This document shows, piece after piece, positions 53,263 to 61,670 of a stretch of 64,000 nt of DNA (positions within the stretch are counted from its first letter, which is position 1; every line of letters begins with the position of its first letter). The DNA comes from Modestobacter marinus (lineage in GTDB: Bacteria > Actinomycetota > Actinomycetes > Mycobacteriales > Geodermatophilaceae). The translations under genes were made by a program, and so were the position numbers. The stretch covers positions 248,001 to 312,000 of the forward strand of contig NZ_JABGCH010000003.1 of the NCBI RefSeq assembly GCF_019799945.1, given 5' to 3'. Below the pieces are notes generated by a model. The model made no database searches. It worked only from the letters and a program-made list of their open reading frames with translations, and had not been told where the DNA came from.

Positions 53263-53636
53263 GCGACCTCGATCCGCTGGACGGGGGTGGGGGCGGGCTG
53301 GCTCACGGGGTCCTCGGCGGGGTGCGGGGTCGGGTCGGGGGCGACCCCCGTCCGGTCGTCGCCGGGCCGGGCGCCGGCCGCCGCGGAGTCTCGCAGCACG
53401 GTCGCGGTGGTGGCCAGCACGTCCGCCAGCGCCTCGAGCAACTCGGGACGGCGGCCGCGCAGCGTGGCCAGTGCGGCGCACAGCGGGCACCGGCGGCACT
53501 CCGCGGAGTGGTCCGCGGGGACGCTGCCGGGCGTCCCGAGCAGCCCGCCCAGCGTCTCGCCCAGCCGGGCCCCCGCCGGGGTGTCGGTGAGCAGCCGCCG
53601 GGCCTGCTCGAACCAGTCGGCACCGGCAGCGGTCAT
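53259..53636 (-). CDS. Small protein with an HxxxCxxCxxC cluster, unknown function
   Basis: A 125-residue protein. The only clear feature is HSAECRRCPLCAAL around residues 43-56, a likely zinc or Fe-S site. The first part is helical (WFEQARRLLTD) and the tail is Pro/Asp-rich and probably disordered. It is linked by ATGA and GTGA overlaps to the ArsA and ROK genes. In Streptomyces similar small genes lie beside the same ArsA-type gene (from memory). Confidence 0.7.
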   Translation of the reverse strand: MTAAGADWFEQARRLLTDTPAGARLGETLGGLLGTPGSVPADHSAECRRCPLCAALATLRGRRPELLEALADVLATTATVLRDSAAAGARPGDDRTGVAPDPTPHPAEDPVSQPAPTPVQRIEVA

Positions 53637-54805
53637 GCCCTGCTCCCCTCGGGATCAGCGGTCGCACCGGCCTCCGGACGGAGGAGACCGGTCGGCCACT
53701 GTGCCGGGTCCGGGGTGAACCGCACCTCCAGTGTGGCCGAGGCGGTGCCCGGCGCGGCCAGCGCCCCGCCCGTGACCGTGCACCGGCGCAGCAGGGCGTC
53801 CAGCGGCACGGAGCGCCGCATCCCGGCGGCGGTGACCACCAGGTCGTCGTCCCAGCGGGTCAGCTCCACCTCGCCGCGGCGGGCGAAGGGCAGCGGCAGG
53901 TCGAGCACCCAGTCCCCGTCCACCCGCCGTGGGGCGGGCGGCGTCGCCTGCGGCGCCGGGGCGTCCGGCACGGCGGCGTCCAGCGCCGCGACGTCGGCGG
54001 CGGTGACCGGCGGGACGGCGGACTCGGCGACCTCCCGCACCTCGCCCACCAGTTCATCGACCGCCCGGAGCGCCTCGGCCTGGACCGTTGCCCGCTGCGC
54101 CCACCACTCCCCCGGCCCGTGGGGCAGCAGCCGCGCCACGGTCACCGAGGCGACCCGCTGCCCGAGCACGCCGAGTGCGGTCGCGGTGGCGCGCAGCTCC
54201 CCGGCCGCGCCCGGTTCGGGTCGCAGCACCAGGTGCACCGCCGTGCGCTCCGGGTCGGCCAGCGGGACGTGGGTCAGCAGCTCCTCGACACCGGCGACGC
54301 CGGCCAGCAGGGCGGCCGTTCCGCCGGGTTGCTCGGGGGTCGCCGCGGCGCGCAGGGCGGCGAGCACGCGCAGCCGGGTGGGTGCTGCCTGGCCGAGCCA
54401 CCAGCGCAGCGCGGACGGCAGCGCCAGCAGCGCCGCCGCGGCCGGCGTCGGCCCCGCGTCGAGGACGACGGCGTCCGCCCGGCCCGCCGCCGCGTGCCCG
54501 GCCAGCGCGGTGAGCAGCGCGAACTCCCGCACACCGGGGACGGGCACGACGGAGCTGGCCGGCGGCACGGTGAGCAGCGGCAACGCGCCGCCCAGCTGCT
54601 CGGCGTGCCGGCCCCACAGCTGCTCCAGCGCGGGCCCGGCCGCGACGACGTCGACCTCGACGGCCTCCCCGAGCCCGGTGGTCCGCGGCGGGTCCGTGGT
54701 GAGCAGGACGACCCGGCCGCCCCCGGCAGCCAGGCGCAACGCCGTCGCCGCGGCCACCGTGGAGCTGCCGGCGCCGCCGGGGCCGGTGACGAGGAGGATC
54801 TGCAC
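53633..54805 (-). CDS. ArsA/GET3-like ATPase with degenerate P-loop
   Basis: A 390-residue protein of the ArsA family (Rv2184c position). The N-terminal loop reads VTGPGGAGSSTVAAATAL, where ArsA/Get3 have GKGGVGKT: both the signature Lys and the P-loop Lys are missing (Pro9 and Ser14). The Switch region LLTTDPPRTTGLGE and DAVVLDAGPT are still recognisable. The C-terminal 90 residues form the small alpha-crystallin-like beta domain typical of actinobacterial ArsA proteins. It may bind but not hydrolyse nucleotide. GTG start, 2 nt after the SRPBCC stop. Confidence 0.8.
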   Translation of the reverse strand: MQILLVTGPGGAGSSTVAAATALRLAAGGGRVVLLTTDPPRTTGLGEAVEVDVVAAGPALEQLWGRHAEQLGGALPLLTVPPASSVVPVPGVREFALLTALAGHAAAGRADAVVLDAGPTPAAAALLALPSALRWWLGQAAPTRLRVLAALRAAATPEQPGGTAALLAGVAGVEELLTHVPLADPERTAVHLVLRPEPGAAGELRATATALGVLGQRVASVTVARLLPHGPGEWWAQRATVQAEALRAVDELVGEVREVAESAVPPVTAADVAALDAAVPDAPAPQATPPAPRRVDGDWVLDLPLPFARRGEVELTRWDDDLVVTAAGMRRSVPLDALLRRCTVTGGALAAPGTASATLEVRFTPDPAQWPTGLLRPEAGATADPEGSRA

Positions 54806-54807
54806 GC

Positions 54808-55239
54808 TCAGCCCTCGACGCGCTTCTTGAGCTCCTTGAGCGCGGTGTCGAGGATGACCTTCTCGGCCCGGCGCTTGATGAGCCCCAGCATGGGGATCGA
54901 GAGGTCGATGGCGATCGTGTAGGTCACCGTGGTGCGGCCACCGGCCTCCTCCAGCAGGTAGGAGCCCTCCTGCTTCTTCTGCATCTGGCCGTGCACGAGG
55001 GTCCAGGCCACCCGGCGGTCGCCGTCCCAGGTGTAGTCGAGCACGTAGTCGTCGCTGACCGGGCCGGCGTCGATGACGAAGTGCACCCGCCGGGCGCGGC
55101 CGTCGGGCCCGGGCTCCAGCACCTCGACCTTCTTGGCGGCCGCGACCCACTCCGGATAGGCGGGGAAGTCGGCGACCACGGCCATCACCTCGGCGGCGGG
55201 CGCGTCGACGACGATCGACTGCGTGGACTGGTCGGCCAT
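54808..55239 (-). CDS. SRPBCC (polyketide cyclase/START-like) protein
   Basis: A 143-residue lipid- or ligand-binding helix-grip protein. Marks are TQSIVVDAPAAEVMAVVADFPAYPEWV at the start and the long C-terminal helix GLIKRRAEKVILDTALKELKKRVEG. It matches Rv2185c beside an ArsA gene in M. tuberculosis. It is the first gene of the four-gene operon; TACCCT lies 7 nt before the ATG. The ligand is unknown. Confidence 0.88.
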   Translation of the reverse strand: MADQSTQSIVVDAPAAEVMAVVADFPAYPEWVAAAKKVEVLEPGPDGRARRVHFVIDAGPVSDDYVLDYTWDGDRRVAWTLVHGQMQKKQEGSYLLEEAGGRTTVTYTIAIDLSIPMLGLIKRRAEKVILDTALKELKKRVEG

Positions 55240-55246
55240 GGGCCGG

Positions 55247-55252
55247 AGGGTA
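55247..55252 (-). promoter_or_regulatory. -10 box TACCCT, leaderless start of the SRPBCC-ArsA-ROK operon
   Basis: TACCCT lies 7 nt before the ATG on the minus strand. Confidence 0.6.
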
Positions 55253-55414
55253 GCCGGTCGCCACATCGGCCCCGGACCGCAACAGGGGCACCCCCCGGTC
55301 GGGTGGTTCGGGTCTGCTGCCCACCCAGCTCGCCCGGTTAGATTGGCGACGACCCCGGCGCCGGGGCCAGCGGCGACGGGGCCGCGGGACCCGCGCGTGG
55401 AAGAGAGGACCGGC

Positions 55415-57208
55415 GTGCGCGAGCTGAGCGTTCCCCCCACCGCGACCGTGGCGACCGATGACGCCCTGCCCGACATGGTCGTCCGCAACGCGGCCGAGCA
55501 CCCGGACGGTGTCGGCCTGCGCCGGCAGGTGGGCGAGCAGTGGGTCGACGTCACCCACCGTCAGTTCGCCGACGAGGTGGCCGGGGTGGCCAAGGGCCTC
55601 ATCGCCGCCGGCGTGCAGCCGGGCGACCGGGTCGGGCTGCTGGCGAGGACGCGGTACGAGTGGACCGTCCTGGACTTCGCGATCTGGGCCGCCGGCGCCG
55701 TCGTCGTCCCGATCTACGAGACCTCCAGCACCGACCAGATCTCCTGGATCCTGTCCGACTCCGGCGCCCGCGCCCTCGTCGTCGAGGGGACCGCGCACGC
55801 CGCGGCCGTCGACTCCGTGCGCGCCGAGGTGCCCGAGCTCGGCCCGGTCTGGGTGATCGAGGACGGGGCACTCGACCAGCTGACCACCGCCGGCGCCGAG
55901 CTGCCCGACAGCGAGCTCACCGCGCGCCGGGCCACCCTCACCAGCGCCAGCCTGGCCACGCTCATCTACACCAGCGGCACCACCGGCCGGCCCAAGGGCT
56001 GCGAGCTGACCCACGCGAACTTCCTCTTCGAGGTCCGCAACGGGATGGGCCTGCTGTCGAACTACCTGAACGAGCAGGGCTCGCTCCTGCTGTTCATCCC
56101 GCTGGCGCACGTGCTGGCGCGGGTGCTGGAGGTGGGCGCGGTCTACACCCGCACGGTGATCGGCCACACCGCCGACATCAAGGACCTGGTCGGCGACCTC
56201 GGCCGGTTCCAGCCGACGTTCGTGCTCGCCGTCCCCCGGGTGTTCGAGAAGGTCTACAACGGCGCGAAGGCCAAGGCCGACGCCGACGGCAAGGGGAAGA
56301 TCTTCGACCGCGCCGCACAGGTGGCCGTCGACTGGTCGCGGGCGCAGGACACCGGCGGCCCGGGGGTCGCGCTCCGGCTGCAGCACGCCCTGTTCGACAA
56401 GCTCGTCTACGGCAAGCTGCGCGCCGCGCTCGGCGGCCGCTGCACCGCGGCGGTGTCCGGCGGCGCGCCGCTCGGTGAGCGGCTGGGCCACTTCTTCCGC
56501 GGCCTGGGCGTGACCGTCTTCGAGGGCTACGGGCTCACCGAGACGACTGCCGCGGCGGCGGTCAACCACGACGCGGCGCTGAAGATCGGCACGGTCGGTC
56601 GGCCGCTGCCGGGGGTGGACGCCGCCATCGCCGACGACGGCGAGATCCTGCTGCGCGGCGGGATCGTCATGCGCGGCTACTGGCACAACGACCAGGCCAC
56701 CCGCGAGGCCATCGACGCCGACGGCTGGTTCCGCACCGGCGACCTCGGCGAGCTCGACTCGCAGGGCTTCCTGAAGATCACCGGGCGCAAGAAGGAGATC
56801 CTGGTGACCGCCGGCGGCAAGAACGTCGCGCCGACGGTGCTCGAGGACCGGCTGCGCGCCCACAAGCTGATCAGCCAGTGCATCGTCGTCGGCGACCAGC
56901 GCCCGTTCATCGGCGCGCTGATCACCCTCGACGTGGAGGCGCTGCCAGCCTGGCTGAGGAGCCAGGGCAAGGACGAGTCGCTCACGCCGGCCCAGCTGGC
57001 CGAGGACCCCGCCCTGCGGGCCGAGCTGGACACGGCGGTGGCCGAGGCGAACAAGGCCGTCTCGAAGGCCGAGGCGATCAAGAAGTACCGGGTGCTCCCC
57101 GACGACTTCACCGAGGACAACGGCACCCTCACCCCGAGCCTGAAGCTCAAGCGGGCCGTGGTGATGAAGGAGTTCGGCGACGAGGTCGAGGCCCTGTACG
57201 CCGCCTGA
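55415..57208 (+). CDS. fadD15: Long-chain fatty acid-CoA ligase (FadD15 type)
   Basis: A 597-residue AMP-forming ligase. The AMP motif is IYTSGTTGRPKGCELTH, followed by GYGLTETTAAAAVN, WFRTGDLGELD and the catalytic Lys region TPSLKLKRAVV near the C-terminus. It activates long-chain fatty acids with ATP and CoA for lipid synthesis or beta-oxidation. The GTG has GAGAGGA 6 nt upstream. Divergent from the SRPBCC gene, as Rv2187 is from Rv2185c-Rv2186c. Copy C of the intergenic repeat follows the stop. Confidence 0.92.
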   Translation: MRELSVPPTATVATDDALPDMVVRNAAEHPDGVGLRRQVGEQWVDVTHRQFADEVAGVAKGLIAAGVQPGDRVGLLARTRYEWTVLDFAIWAAGAVVVPIYETSSTDQISWILSDSGARALVVEGTAHAAAVDSVRAEVPELGPVWVIEDGALDQLTTAGAELPDSELTARRATLTSASLATLIYTSGTTGRPKGCELTHANFLFEVRNGMGLLSNYLNEQGSLLLFIPLAHVLARVLEVGAVYTRTVIGHTADIKDLVGDLGRFQPTFVLAVPRVFEKVYNGAKAKADADGKGKIFDRAAQVAVDWSRAQDTGGPGVALRLQHALFDKLVYGKLRAALGGRCTAAVSGGAPLGERLGHFFRGLGVTVFEGYGLTETTAAAAVNHDAALKIGTVGRPLPGVDAAIADDGEILLRGGIVMRGYWHNDQATREAIDADGWFRTGDLGELDSQGFLKITGRKKEILVTAGGKNVAPTVLEDRLRAHKLISQCIVVGDQRPFIGALITLDVEALPAWLRSQGKDESLTPAQLAEDPALRAELDTAVAEANKAVSKAEAIKKYRVLPDDFTEDNGTLTPSLKLKRAVVMKEFGDEVEALYAA

Positions 57209-57263
57209 ACGAGGACCCCGCCCCCACCCCTCACAGGCTCGGGGCGGGACCCTGCGGCGGGCT
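57209..57263 (+). repeat. Dispersed GC-rich intergenic repeat, copy C
   Basis: It follows the fadD15 stop directly (GAGGACCCCGCCCCCACCCC, then TCACAGGCTCGGGGCGGGAC). It fills the whole gap up to the pimB' stop and probably terminates both genes. Confidence 0.65.
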
Positions 57264-57266
57264 GTG

Positions 57267-58388
57267 TCAGCCGGTCAGCACCTCGGTGAACGTGCCGGCG
57301 ATGGTCGGCCAGGACCAGCGCTGCTCGACCCAGGCCCGGCCGGCCGCGCCCATCGCGCGCGCCCGGGCCGGGTCGTCGAGCAGGTCGGCGACCACCCCGG
57401 CCACCGCGGAGGGTGAGCGCGGGTCGACCACGTGGCCGGTCACCCCCTCGCGGACGGTTTCCGGCGCGCCACCGGACGTGCCGGCGACCACCGGGCGGCC
57501 GCACGCGGCGGCCTCGAGGAAGACCATGCCCAGCCCCTCGACGTCCAGCCCGCCGCGGCGGGTGCGGCAGGGCATCGCGAACACGTCCCCGGCGGCGTAG
57601 TGGGCCGGGAGCTCGTCGGCCGGCACGCTGCCGGTGAGGACGACGGAGCTCTCGAGCCCCCGCCGGGCCACCGACCGGCGCAACGCCGCCTCGGCGGGCC
57701 CCCCGCCGACCAGCAGCAGCCGGGCGCGCGGGTGCCGGGCCAGCACCTCGGCCCAGCCGGCGACGAGCACGTCCTGGCCCTTGCGGGGCACCAGCCGGGA
57801 CACGCAGACGACCACCGGGGCGTCGCCCAGCCCGTGCCGCGCGCGGACCGGCGAGCCGTCGACCTGCGGGGTGAAGCGGTCGACGTCCACCCCCGGGGAC
57901 AGCTGCCGCAGCTCCGTCCGGAACTCCAGCGCGGGCGCGAGCCGGCCGCGGGTGTAGTCGCTGATGTAGGTGAGGACGTCGAGCCCCCCGGCGATCCGCT
58001 GCATCAGCTGCCGGGCACCGGGCAGGGCGACCCAGCCGGTCTCGTGGCCGTGCGTGGCGCCGACCAGCCGCAGCACCCCCGCCCGGCGAAGCGCCGGCGC
58101 CATCAGCCCCAGCGGTGCCGCGGCGCCGAAGAACACGGAGGTGCAACCGTGCTCCCGGGCCAGCCGGGCGGCGGTCCGCGTCGCCCCGGGGGTGGGCAGC
58201 AGCATCGACGTCCCGGCGCGCACGACGGGGTACGGCAGCCCGGCGTCGTGGTCGGCCGCCCTGGGGTGGTCGGACGCGTAGACGACCAGCTGCTCCGGGG
58301 GCTGGGTGGCGAGCAGGGCGGCGACGAAGGTCTGGATGCCGCCCTGCCGCGGCGGGAAGTCGTTGGTGACGACCAGCGTGCGGGTCAC
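57267..58388 (-). CDS. pimB: GT-B glycosyltransferase, PimB'-type mannosyltransferase
   Basis: A 373-residue family 4 glycosyltransferase. The N-terminal loop is TNDFPPRQGGIQTFV; the donor site has CVSRLVPRKGQDVLV and the E-x7-E motif EGLGMVFLEAAACGRPVV. GDVFAMPCRTRRGGLDVEG matches the PimB' GDP-mannose site. In mycobacteria PimB' (Rv2188c) adds the second mannose to phosphatidylinositol monomannoside at the inner membrane. The acyltransferase and FadD15 nearby fit a phospholipid/PIM neighbourhood. The GTG overlaps the M48 stop. Confidence 0.85.
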   Translation of the reverse strand: MTRTLVVTNDFPPRQGGIQTFVAALLATQPPEQLVVYASDHPRAADHDAGLPYPVVRAGTSMLLPTPGATRTAARLAREHGCTSVFFGAAAPLGLMAPALRRAGVLRLVGATHGHETGWVALPGARQLMQRIAGGLDVLTYISDYTRGRLAPALEFRTELRQLSPGVDVDRFTPQVDGSPVRARHGLGDAPVVVCVSRLVPRKGQDVLVAGWAEVLARHPRARLLLVGGGPAEAALRRSVARRGLESSVVLTGSVPADELPAHYAAGDVFAMPCRTRRGGLDVEGLGMVFLEAAACGRPVVAGTSGGAPETVREGVTGHVVDPRSPSAVAGVVADLLDDPARARAMGAAGRAWVEQRWSWPTIAGTFTEVLTG

Positions 58389-59704
58389 CGGCCGTGCACC
58401 AGGGCCCAGTCCTCGGCGAACGCGACCCGCTGCGGCACCGTCGGGTGCGAGCCGAAGGCCCACTGCCACAGCGCGGGCGGGTCGGGGTCGTTGAGGTTCG
58501 CCGCCCCGAGGAGCTGCTGGACGGCGATGAACGACTCCGGGTCGCCGGTGAGGTCCAGCGCGTGCAGGTCCGCGCGTGCCTCGATGTGGCGGGAGACCCC
58601 GTTCTGCACGGGGGTGGAGACCAGCGTCCCGACGGCCAGGAGGAACAGCAGCAGGGCCACGCTGCGCCCGTCGCCCGGTCCGCTGACCCCGGCCCGGCGC
58701 AGCAGCGGCGAGGCGCCCAGCAGCCAGCCCAGCAGCGAGACCCCGGCGCCCGCGCCGAGCGCCCCGATCAGCGTGCCGATGAGGACGTCATCGGTGGCGA
58801 CGTGGCCCAGCTCGTGGGCGACGATCGACTCGACCTCCTCGTCCGAGAGCTGGCCGAGCAGCGTGTCGTAGACGACGATCCGCCGGGTCGAGCCGAAGCC
58901 GGACACGTAGGCGTTCAGCGCGGTGGTGCGCCGGCTCGCGTCGGCCACCAGGACGTCCTCCACCGGGGTGCCGCTGCGGTCGGCGAGGTCCAGCAGGTCG
59001 GTGCGGAGCTGGCCGGCCGGCATCGGCTCGAACCGGTTGAACGCCGGCTCGATGACCAGGGGGTAGAGGAACGAGCCGGCGACGACGAGCGCGGCCGCAC
59101 CGGATCCGGCCCACGCCCACCAGCTCCGGGGGGCCCGGCGGGCCAGGGCCACGACGGCGAGCAGCCCCAGCGCGGTGAGCCCGGCGTTGATGCCGGTGGA
59201 CGTGGCGACGTCCCGGGCCCACAGACCCCAGCCGCGGGTGGACAGGCCGTACCGGTGGCGCACCACCTCGCCGTAGGCCGACAGCGGCAGGGTGGCCAGC
59301 CGGCCGGCCGCCTGGAGGACGATCGCGCCGAGCAGCACCTGCCACACCCACCCCCCGCCCAGCGGCCGGGCCACCGCCCGGGCGACCGCGGCGCCGGCCC
59401 GGGTGAGGCCGAACAGCGCGGCGACGGCCAGGCTCACGACCAGTGAGGTGAGCGAGGCCGGCCGGAGGGCGCCGGCGAACGCCTCGGCCCGCGCCACCTG
59501 CCCGGGGGTGAACACGTCGGTCGGGTCGACCTGCGTGTGGCCACCGACCGGGGTGGGCAGCAGGTCGAACGGGGTGACGACGGCGACCACCACGACGAGC
59601 GCGAGCCCCAGGACGGCGGCCACCGCCAGGGCGAGCCGGCGGGACCCCCGCGTTCCGGCGCCGGTCGCGCCCGGTCCGGCGCCGCCCGCGTCTCCCCCGC
59701 TCAC
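58385..59704 (-). CDS. M48 family (Ste24-like) membrane zinc metalloprotease
   Basis: A 439-residue integral membrane protease. The zinc site is SIVAHELGHVATDD (HExxH) and the third ligand Glu is in RHIEARADLHALDL. There are about seven transmembrane helices: one near the N-terminus, several between residues 85 and 215, and two around the active site. The class cleaves CaaX proteins in eukaryotes and damaged membrane proteins in bacteria. TAAGCT lies 6 nt before the GTG. It is coupled to pimB' by a GTGA overlap. Confidence 0.9.
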   Translation of the reverse strand: MSGGDAGGAGPGATGAGTRGSRRLALAVAAVLGLALVVVVAVVTPFDLLPTPVGGHTQVDPTDVFTPGQVARAEAFAGALRPASLTSLVVSLAVAALFGLTRAGAAVARAVARPLGGGWVWQVLLGAIVLQAAGRLATLPLSAYGEVVRHRYGLSTRGWGLWARDVATSTGINAGLTALGLLAVVALARRAPRSWWAWAGSGAAALVVAGSFLYPLVIEPAFNRFEPMPAGQLRTDLLDLADRSGTPVEDVLVADASRRTTALNAYVSGFGSTRRIVVYDTLLGQLSDEEVESIVAHELGHVATDDVLIGTLIGALGAGAGVSLLGWLLGASPLLRRAGVSGPGDGRSVALLLFLLAVGTLVSTPVQNGVSRHIEARADLHALDLTGDPESFIAVQQLLGAANLNDPDPPALWQWAFGSHPTVPQRVAFAEDWALVHGR

Positions 59705-59710
59705 GCCGCG

Positions 59711-59716
59711 AGCTTA
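59711..59716 (-). promoter_or_regulatory. -10 box TAAGCT, leaderless start of the M48-pimB' operon
   Basis: TAAGCT lies 6 nt before the GTG on the minus strand. Confidence 0.6.
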
Positions 59717-59741
59717 GGCAGCGGCGTCGCGACCTCCGGGC

Positions 59742-60833
59742 TCAGCCGATCAGGCGACGGGCGCCGACGTACCCCTTCATGTCGACGCTGGTGACCAGGA
59801 CCGGGCTGCCGAACGTCGAGGCGTGCACCATCTGCCCGTTGCCGATGTACATGCCCACATGGCTCACCGGGGAGTAGAAGAAGACCAGGTCACCGGGCTG
59901 GAGCTGGCTCCGGGGCACCGCGGTGCCCATCGTGGACTGCACCTTGCTGGAGTGCGGCAGGGTGATCCCCGCGGCCGCGTAGGCGTACTGCGTGAGGCCG
60001 GAGCAGTCGAAGGAGTTGGGGCCACCGGCGCCCCACACGTAGGGGTCGCCGAGCTGCGCCATGGCGGTGTCGATCACCGACTGGACCGTGCCGGAGGGGG
60101 CGACGACGCGGGGCGGGGCCTGGAGGGCCGGGCCGGCGTGCTGGACGACGACAGCCTGCTGCTGCGCCGCGGTCAGCGTCTGGTACTGCCCCTGGTAGTC
60201 GGCGATCTGCGCCTGCAGGGTGGCCTGGCGGGCGGTGACGTCGTCCAGGGTGCGCTGCGCCTCGGCCGCGGCGGTCTCGGCGGCGGCCTTGGCCTGCTGC
60301 GCGACCTGGGCCGCCGCGGCCGCCTGGGCGATGACGTCACCGGTGTGGCCGGCGATCGCGTCGAGGGTGGAGACCTGCGCCAGGAAGTCCTCGGCGGAGT
60401 CGCTGGTCATGAGCGCGTTGAAGTGGGACAGGTTCTCGCCGGTGAAGGCGCTGCGCGCGACCTGGCGCATCTCGGCGTCGAGGGCGTCGGCCTGGGCCTG
60501 CGCGGTGGCCAGCGCGGTGTCGGCAGCCGCGACGGCGTCCTGCTGCTGGGTCAGCGTCACCTTCGCGTCGTTGAGCTGCTCGGTGACGACCTCGAGCTCG
60601 TGGGTGGCGTCGGCGACCAGCCGGGTCGCCTCCGCGGCGGTGCCGGCCTGCGTCGCGGCCGGGGTCGCGGACGCGCTGCCGGGCAGGACCGTGAGCAGGA
60701 GAGCGGCGACGGACCCGACGACCAGTCCCGCACCGACGCGACCACCCCACCGGCTGCGCCGCGGGGCGGCGGGGCGGTCCGTGCTGACGGGCAGCGCCCG
60801 GGCGGGTCGGGGGGAGGACTCAGGGCGCGCCAC
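59742..60833 (-). CDS. Secreted NlpC/P60 peptidoglycan endopeptidase with coiled-coil N-terminus
   Basis: A 363-residue cell-wall hydrolase. A long N-region with a hydrophobic core (GAGLVVGSVAALLLTVLPGSASA) is a signal peptide with an AxA-type cleavage site. Residues about 70-240 form a coiled coil, as in RipA-type enzymes. The NlpC/P60 domain has the catalytic Cys in FDCSGLTQYAY, the His in SHVGMYIGNGQMVHAS and a further polar residue. It matches Rv2190c. It cuts the D-Glu/DAP bond of stem peptides. The GTG start is the first in frame before the signal peptide and has no strong ribosome site. Confidence 0.88.
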   Translation of the reverse strand: MARPESSPRPARALPVSTDRPAAPRRSRWGGRVGAGLVVGSVAALLLTVLPGSASATPAATQAGTAAEATRLVADATHELEVVTEQLNDAKVTLTQQQDAVAAADTALATAQAQADALDAEMRQVARSAFTGENLSHFNALMTSDSAEDFLAQVSTLDAIAGHTGDVIAQAAAAAQVAQQAKAAAETAAAEAQRTLDDVTARQATLQAQIADYQGQYQTLTAAQQQAVVVQHAGPALQAPPRVVAPSGTVQSVIDTAMAQLGDPYVWGAGGPNSFDCSGLTQYAYAAAGITLPHSSKVQSTMGTAVPRSQLQPGDLVFFYSPVSHVGMYIGNGQMVHASTFGSPVLVTSVDMKGYVGARRLIG

Positions 60834-61157
60834 GGGCAGCGGGGCTCCACTTCTTCCGGTCGGACCGCCGTGGGGCCAGCAGCCGGGCCGGGCCCGGGGA
60901 CCAGGCCGGAGTTCCGCGCGTCTTCGTCGACGCGGGCGCCCTGCTTCCGCAAGGAGCACAGGAGCTCATCCGGTGGTGCGCTGGTGCCGCCAGCGGCTGG
61001 GCAGCCGGCTGGCTCGGCGGTGTCCCGCGGGGCCACCTCGTCGGTGGCGACAGCCCGTGTGGACACCATCACGCTAAGTCCGTGTCCGGATCGAGACCCA
61101 GACCCGTCAAACCCTGAACCGTGGGCTACTCCTGCTGAATCACAGGTGTGGAATTCG
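60834..61157 (-). other. Long upstream region of the NlpC/P60 gene, no gene recognised
   Basis: Over 320 bp without a supported gene. A TAGCGT on the minus strand (around 61073) could be a -10, giving a 5' leader of about 230 nt containing GC-rich hairpins (GCCAGC...GCTGGC). Genes of this type are often controlled by the c-di-AMP ydaO riboswitch, but I do not find its GGGGAACC-type core here. The stretch may hold an unrecognised leader or just the promoter. Confidence 0.4.
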
Positions 61158-61508
61158 TCAACCCACGTGGCGCTCCTCGCCGGTGGACGCATTCTGATGA
61201 CGCAACGGCGGAACCAGTCCGAAGTCTGCCAAAGCGCGCACCGCTTTCCGCTCGACGTCGTCCAGGTCCACCACCGACCAGGCGTCCGCGGCGGCGGTGT
61301 CAACGTGGCGGACGTCACGCCCGGCGACCGTCCGCCCGGGCGCGTCCGCGGCGGTCGCCTCCCGGACCGGGCGTTCCGTGCGGCGGGTCAGCGGCACGAC
61401 GCTGGGGTCGCTCCCCCGCCAGCCCGGCGGCGCGCCCAGGAGCACGGTCACGACGCAGTCGTCACAGCCCTGACCGCGGACGGTGCAGGTGTCGCAGTCG
61501 ATGAGCAC
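61158..61508 (-). CDS. Small protein with two CxxC-type pairs near its N-terminus, unknown function
   Basis: A 116-residue protein starting LIDCDTCTVRGQGCDDCVVTVLLG, with CxxC and CxxC spaced by seven residues, a likely zinc or Fe-S site. It ends with a helix RKAVRALADFGLVPPLR. The Cys-rich start and this tail are, from memory, conserved in Streptomyces and other actinobacteria beside the same NlpC gene. The middle is variable. GTG start with GGAGAG 5 nt upstream. Function not known. Confidence 0.75.
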   Translation of the reverse strand: MLIDCDTCTVRGQGCDDCVVTVLLGAPPGWRGSDPSVVPLTRRTERPVREATAADAPGRTVAGRDVRHVDTAAADAWSVVDLDDVERKAVRALADFGLVPPLRHQNASTGEERHVG

Positions 61509-61657
61509 GGCGGCTCTCCTCTTCTCTCGAACCAACGCTGCGGACGGTAGGAGCGGCCACCGACAGTTCCGCCCGCCCGCGTGGAGAGCCCGCCGCCCCA
61601 CCGTCGCGGGCGCCCGGGCGGCCCGCGTGCCTCCCGGGGACTGTCGGACCCCGCACC

Positions 61658-61663
61658 TAGCGT
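61658..61663 (+). promoter_or_regulatory. -10 box TAGCGT, leaderless start of the DEDDh-GIY-YIG gene
   Basis: TAGCGT lies 7 nt before the GTG. Confidence 0.6.
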
Positions 61664-61670
61664 CCGCACC

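Noticed and set aside
60834-61157. ydaO-type c-di-AMP riboswitch before the NlpC/P60 gene
   Set aside because: Such riboswitches are common before these genes, but the conserved GGGGAACC and associated core motifs are not present on the coding strand.
60557-61318. Minus-strand open frame starting near 61318 and overlapping the NlpC/P60 signal region
   Set aside because: Runs out of frame into the NlpC/P60 gene; proline/arginine-rich translation without motifs.
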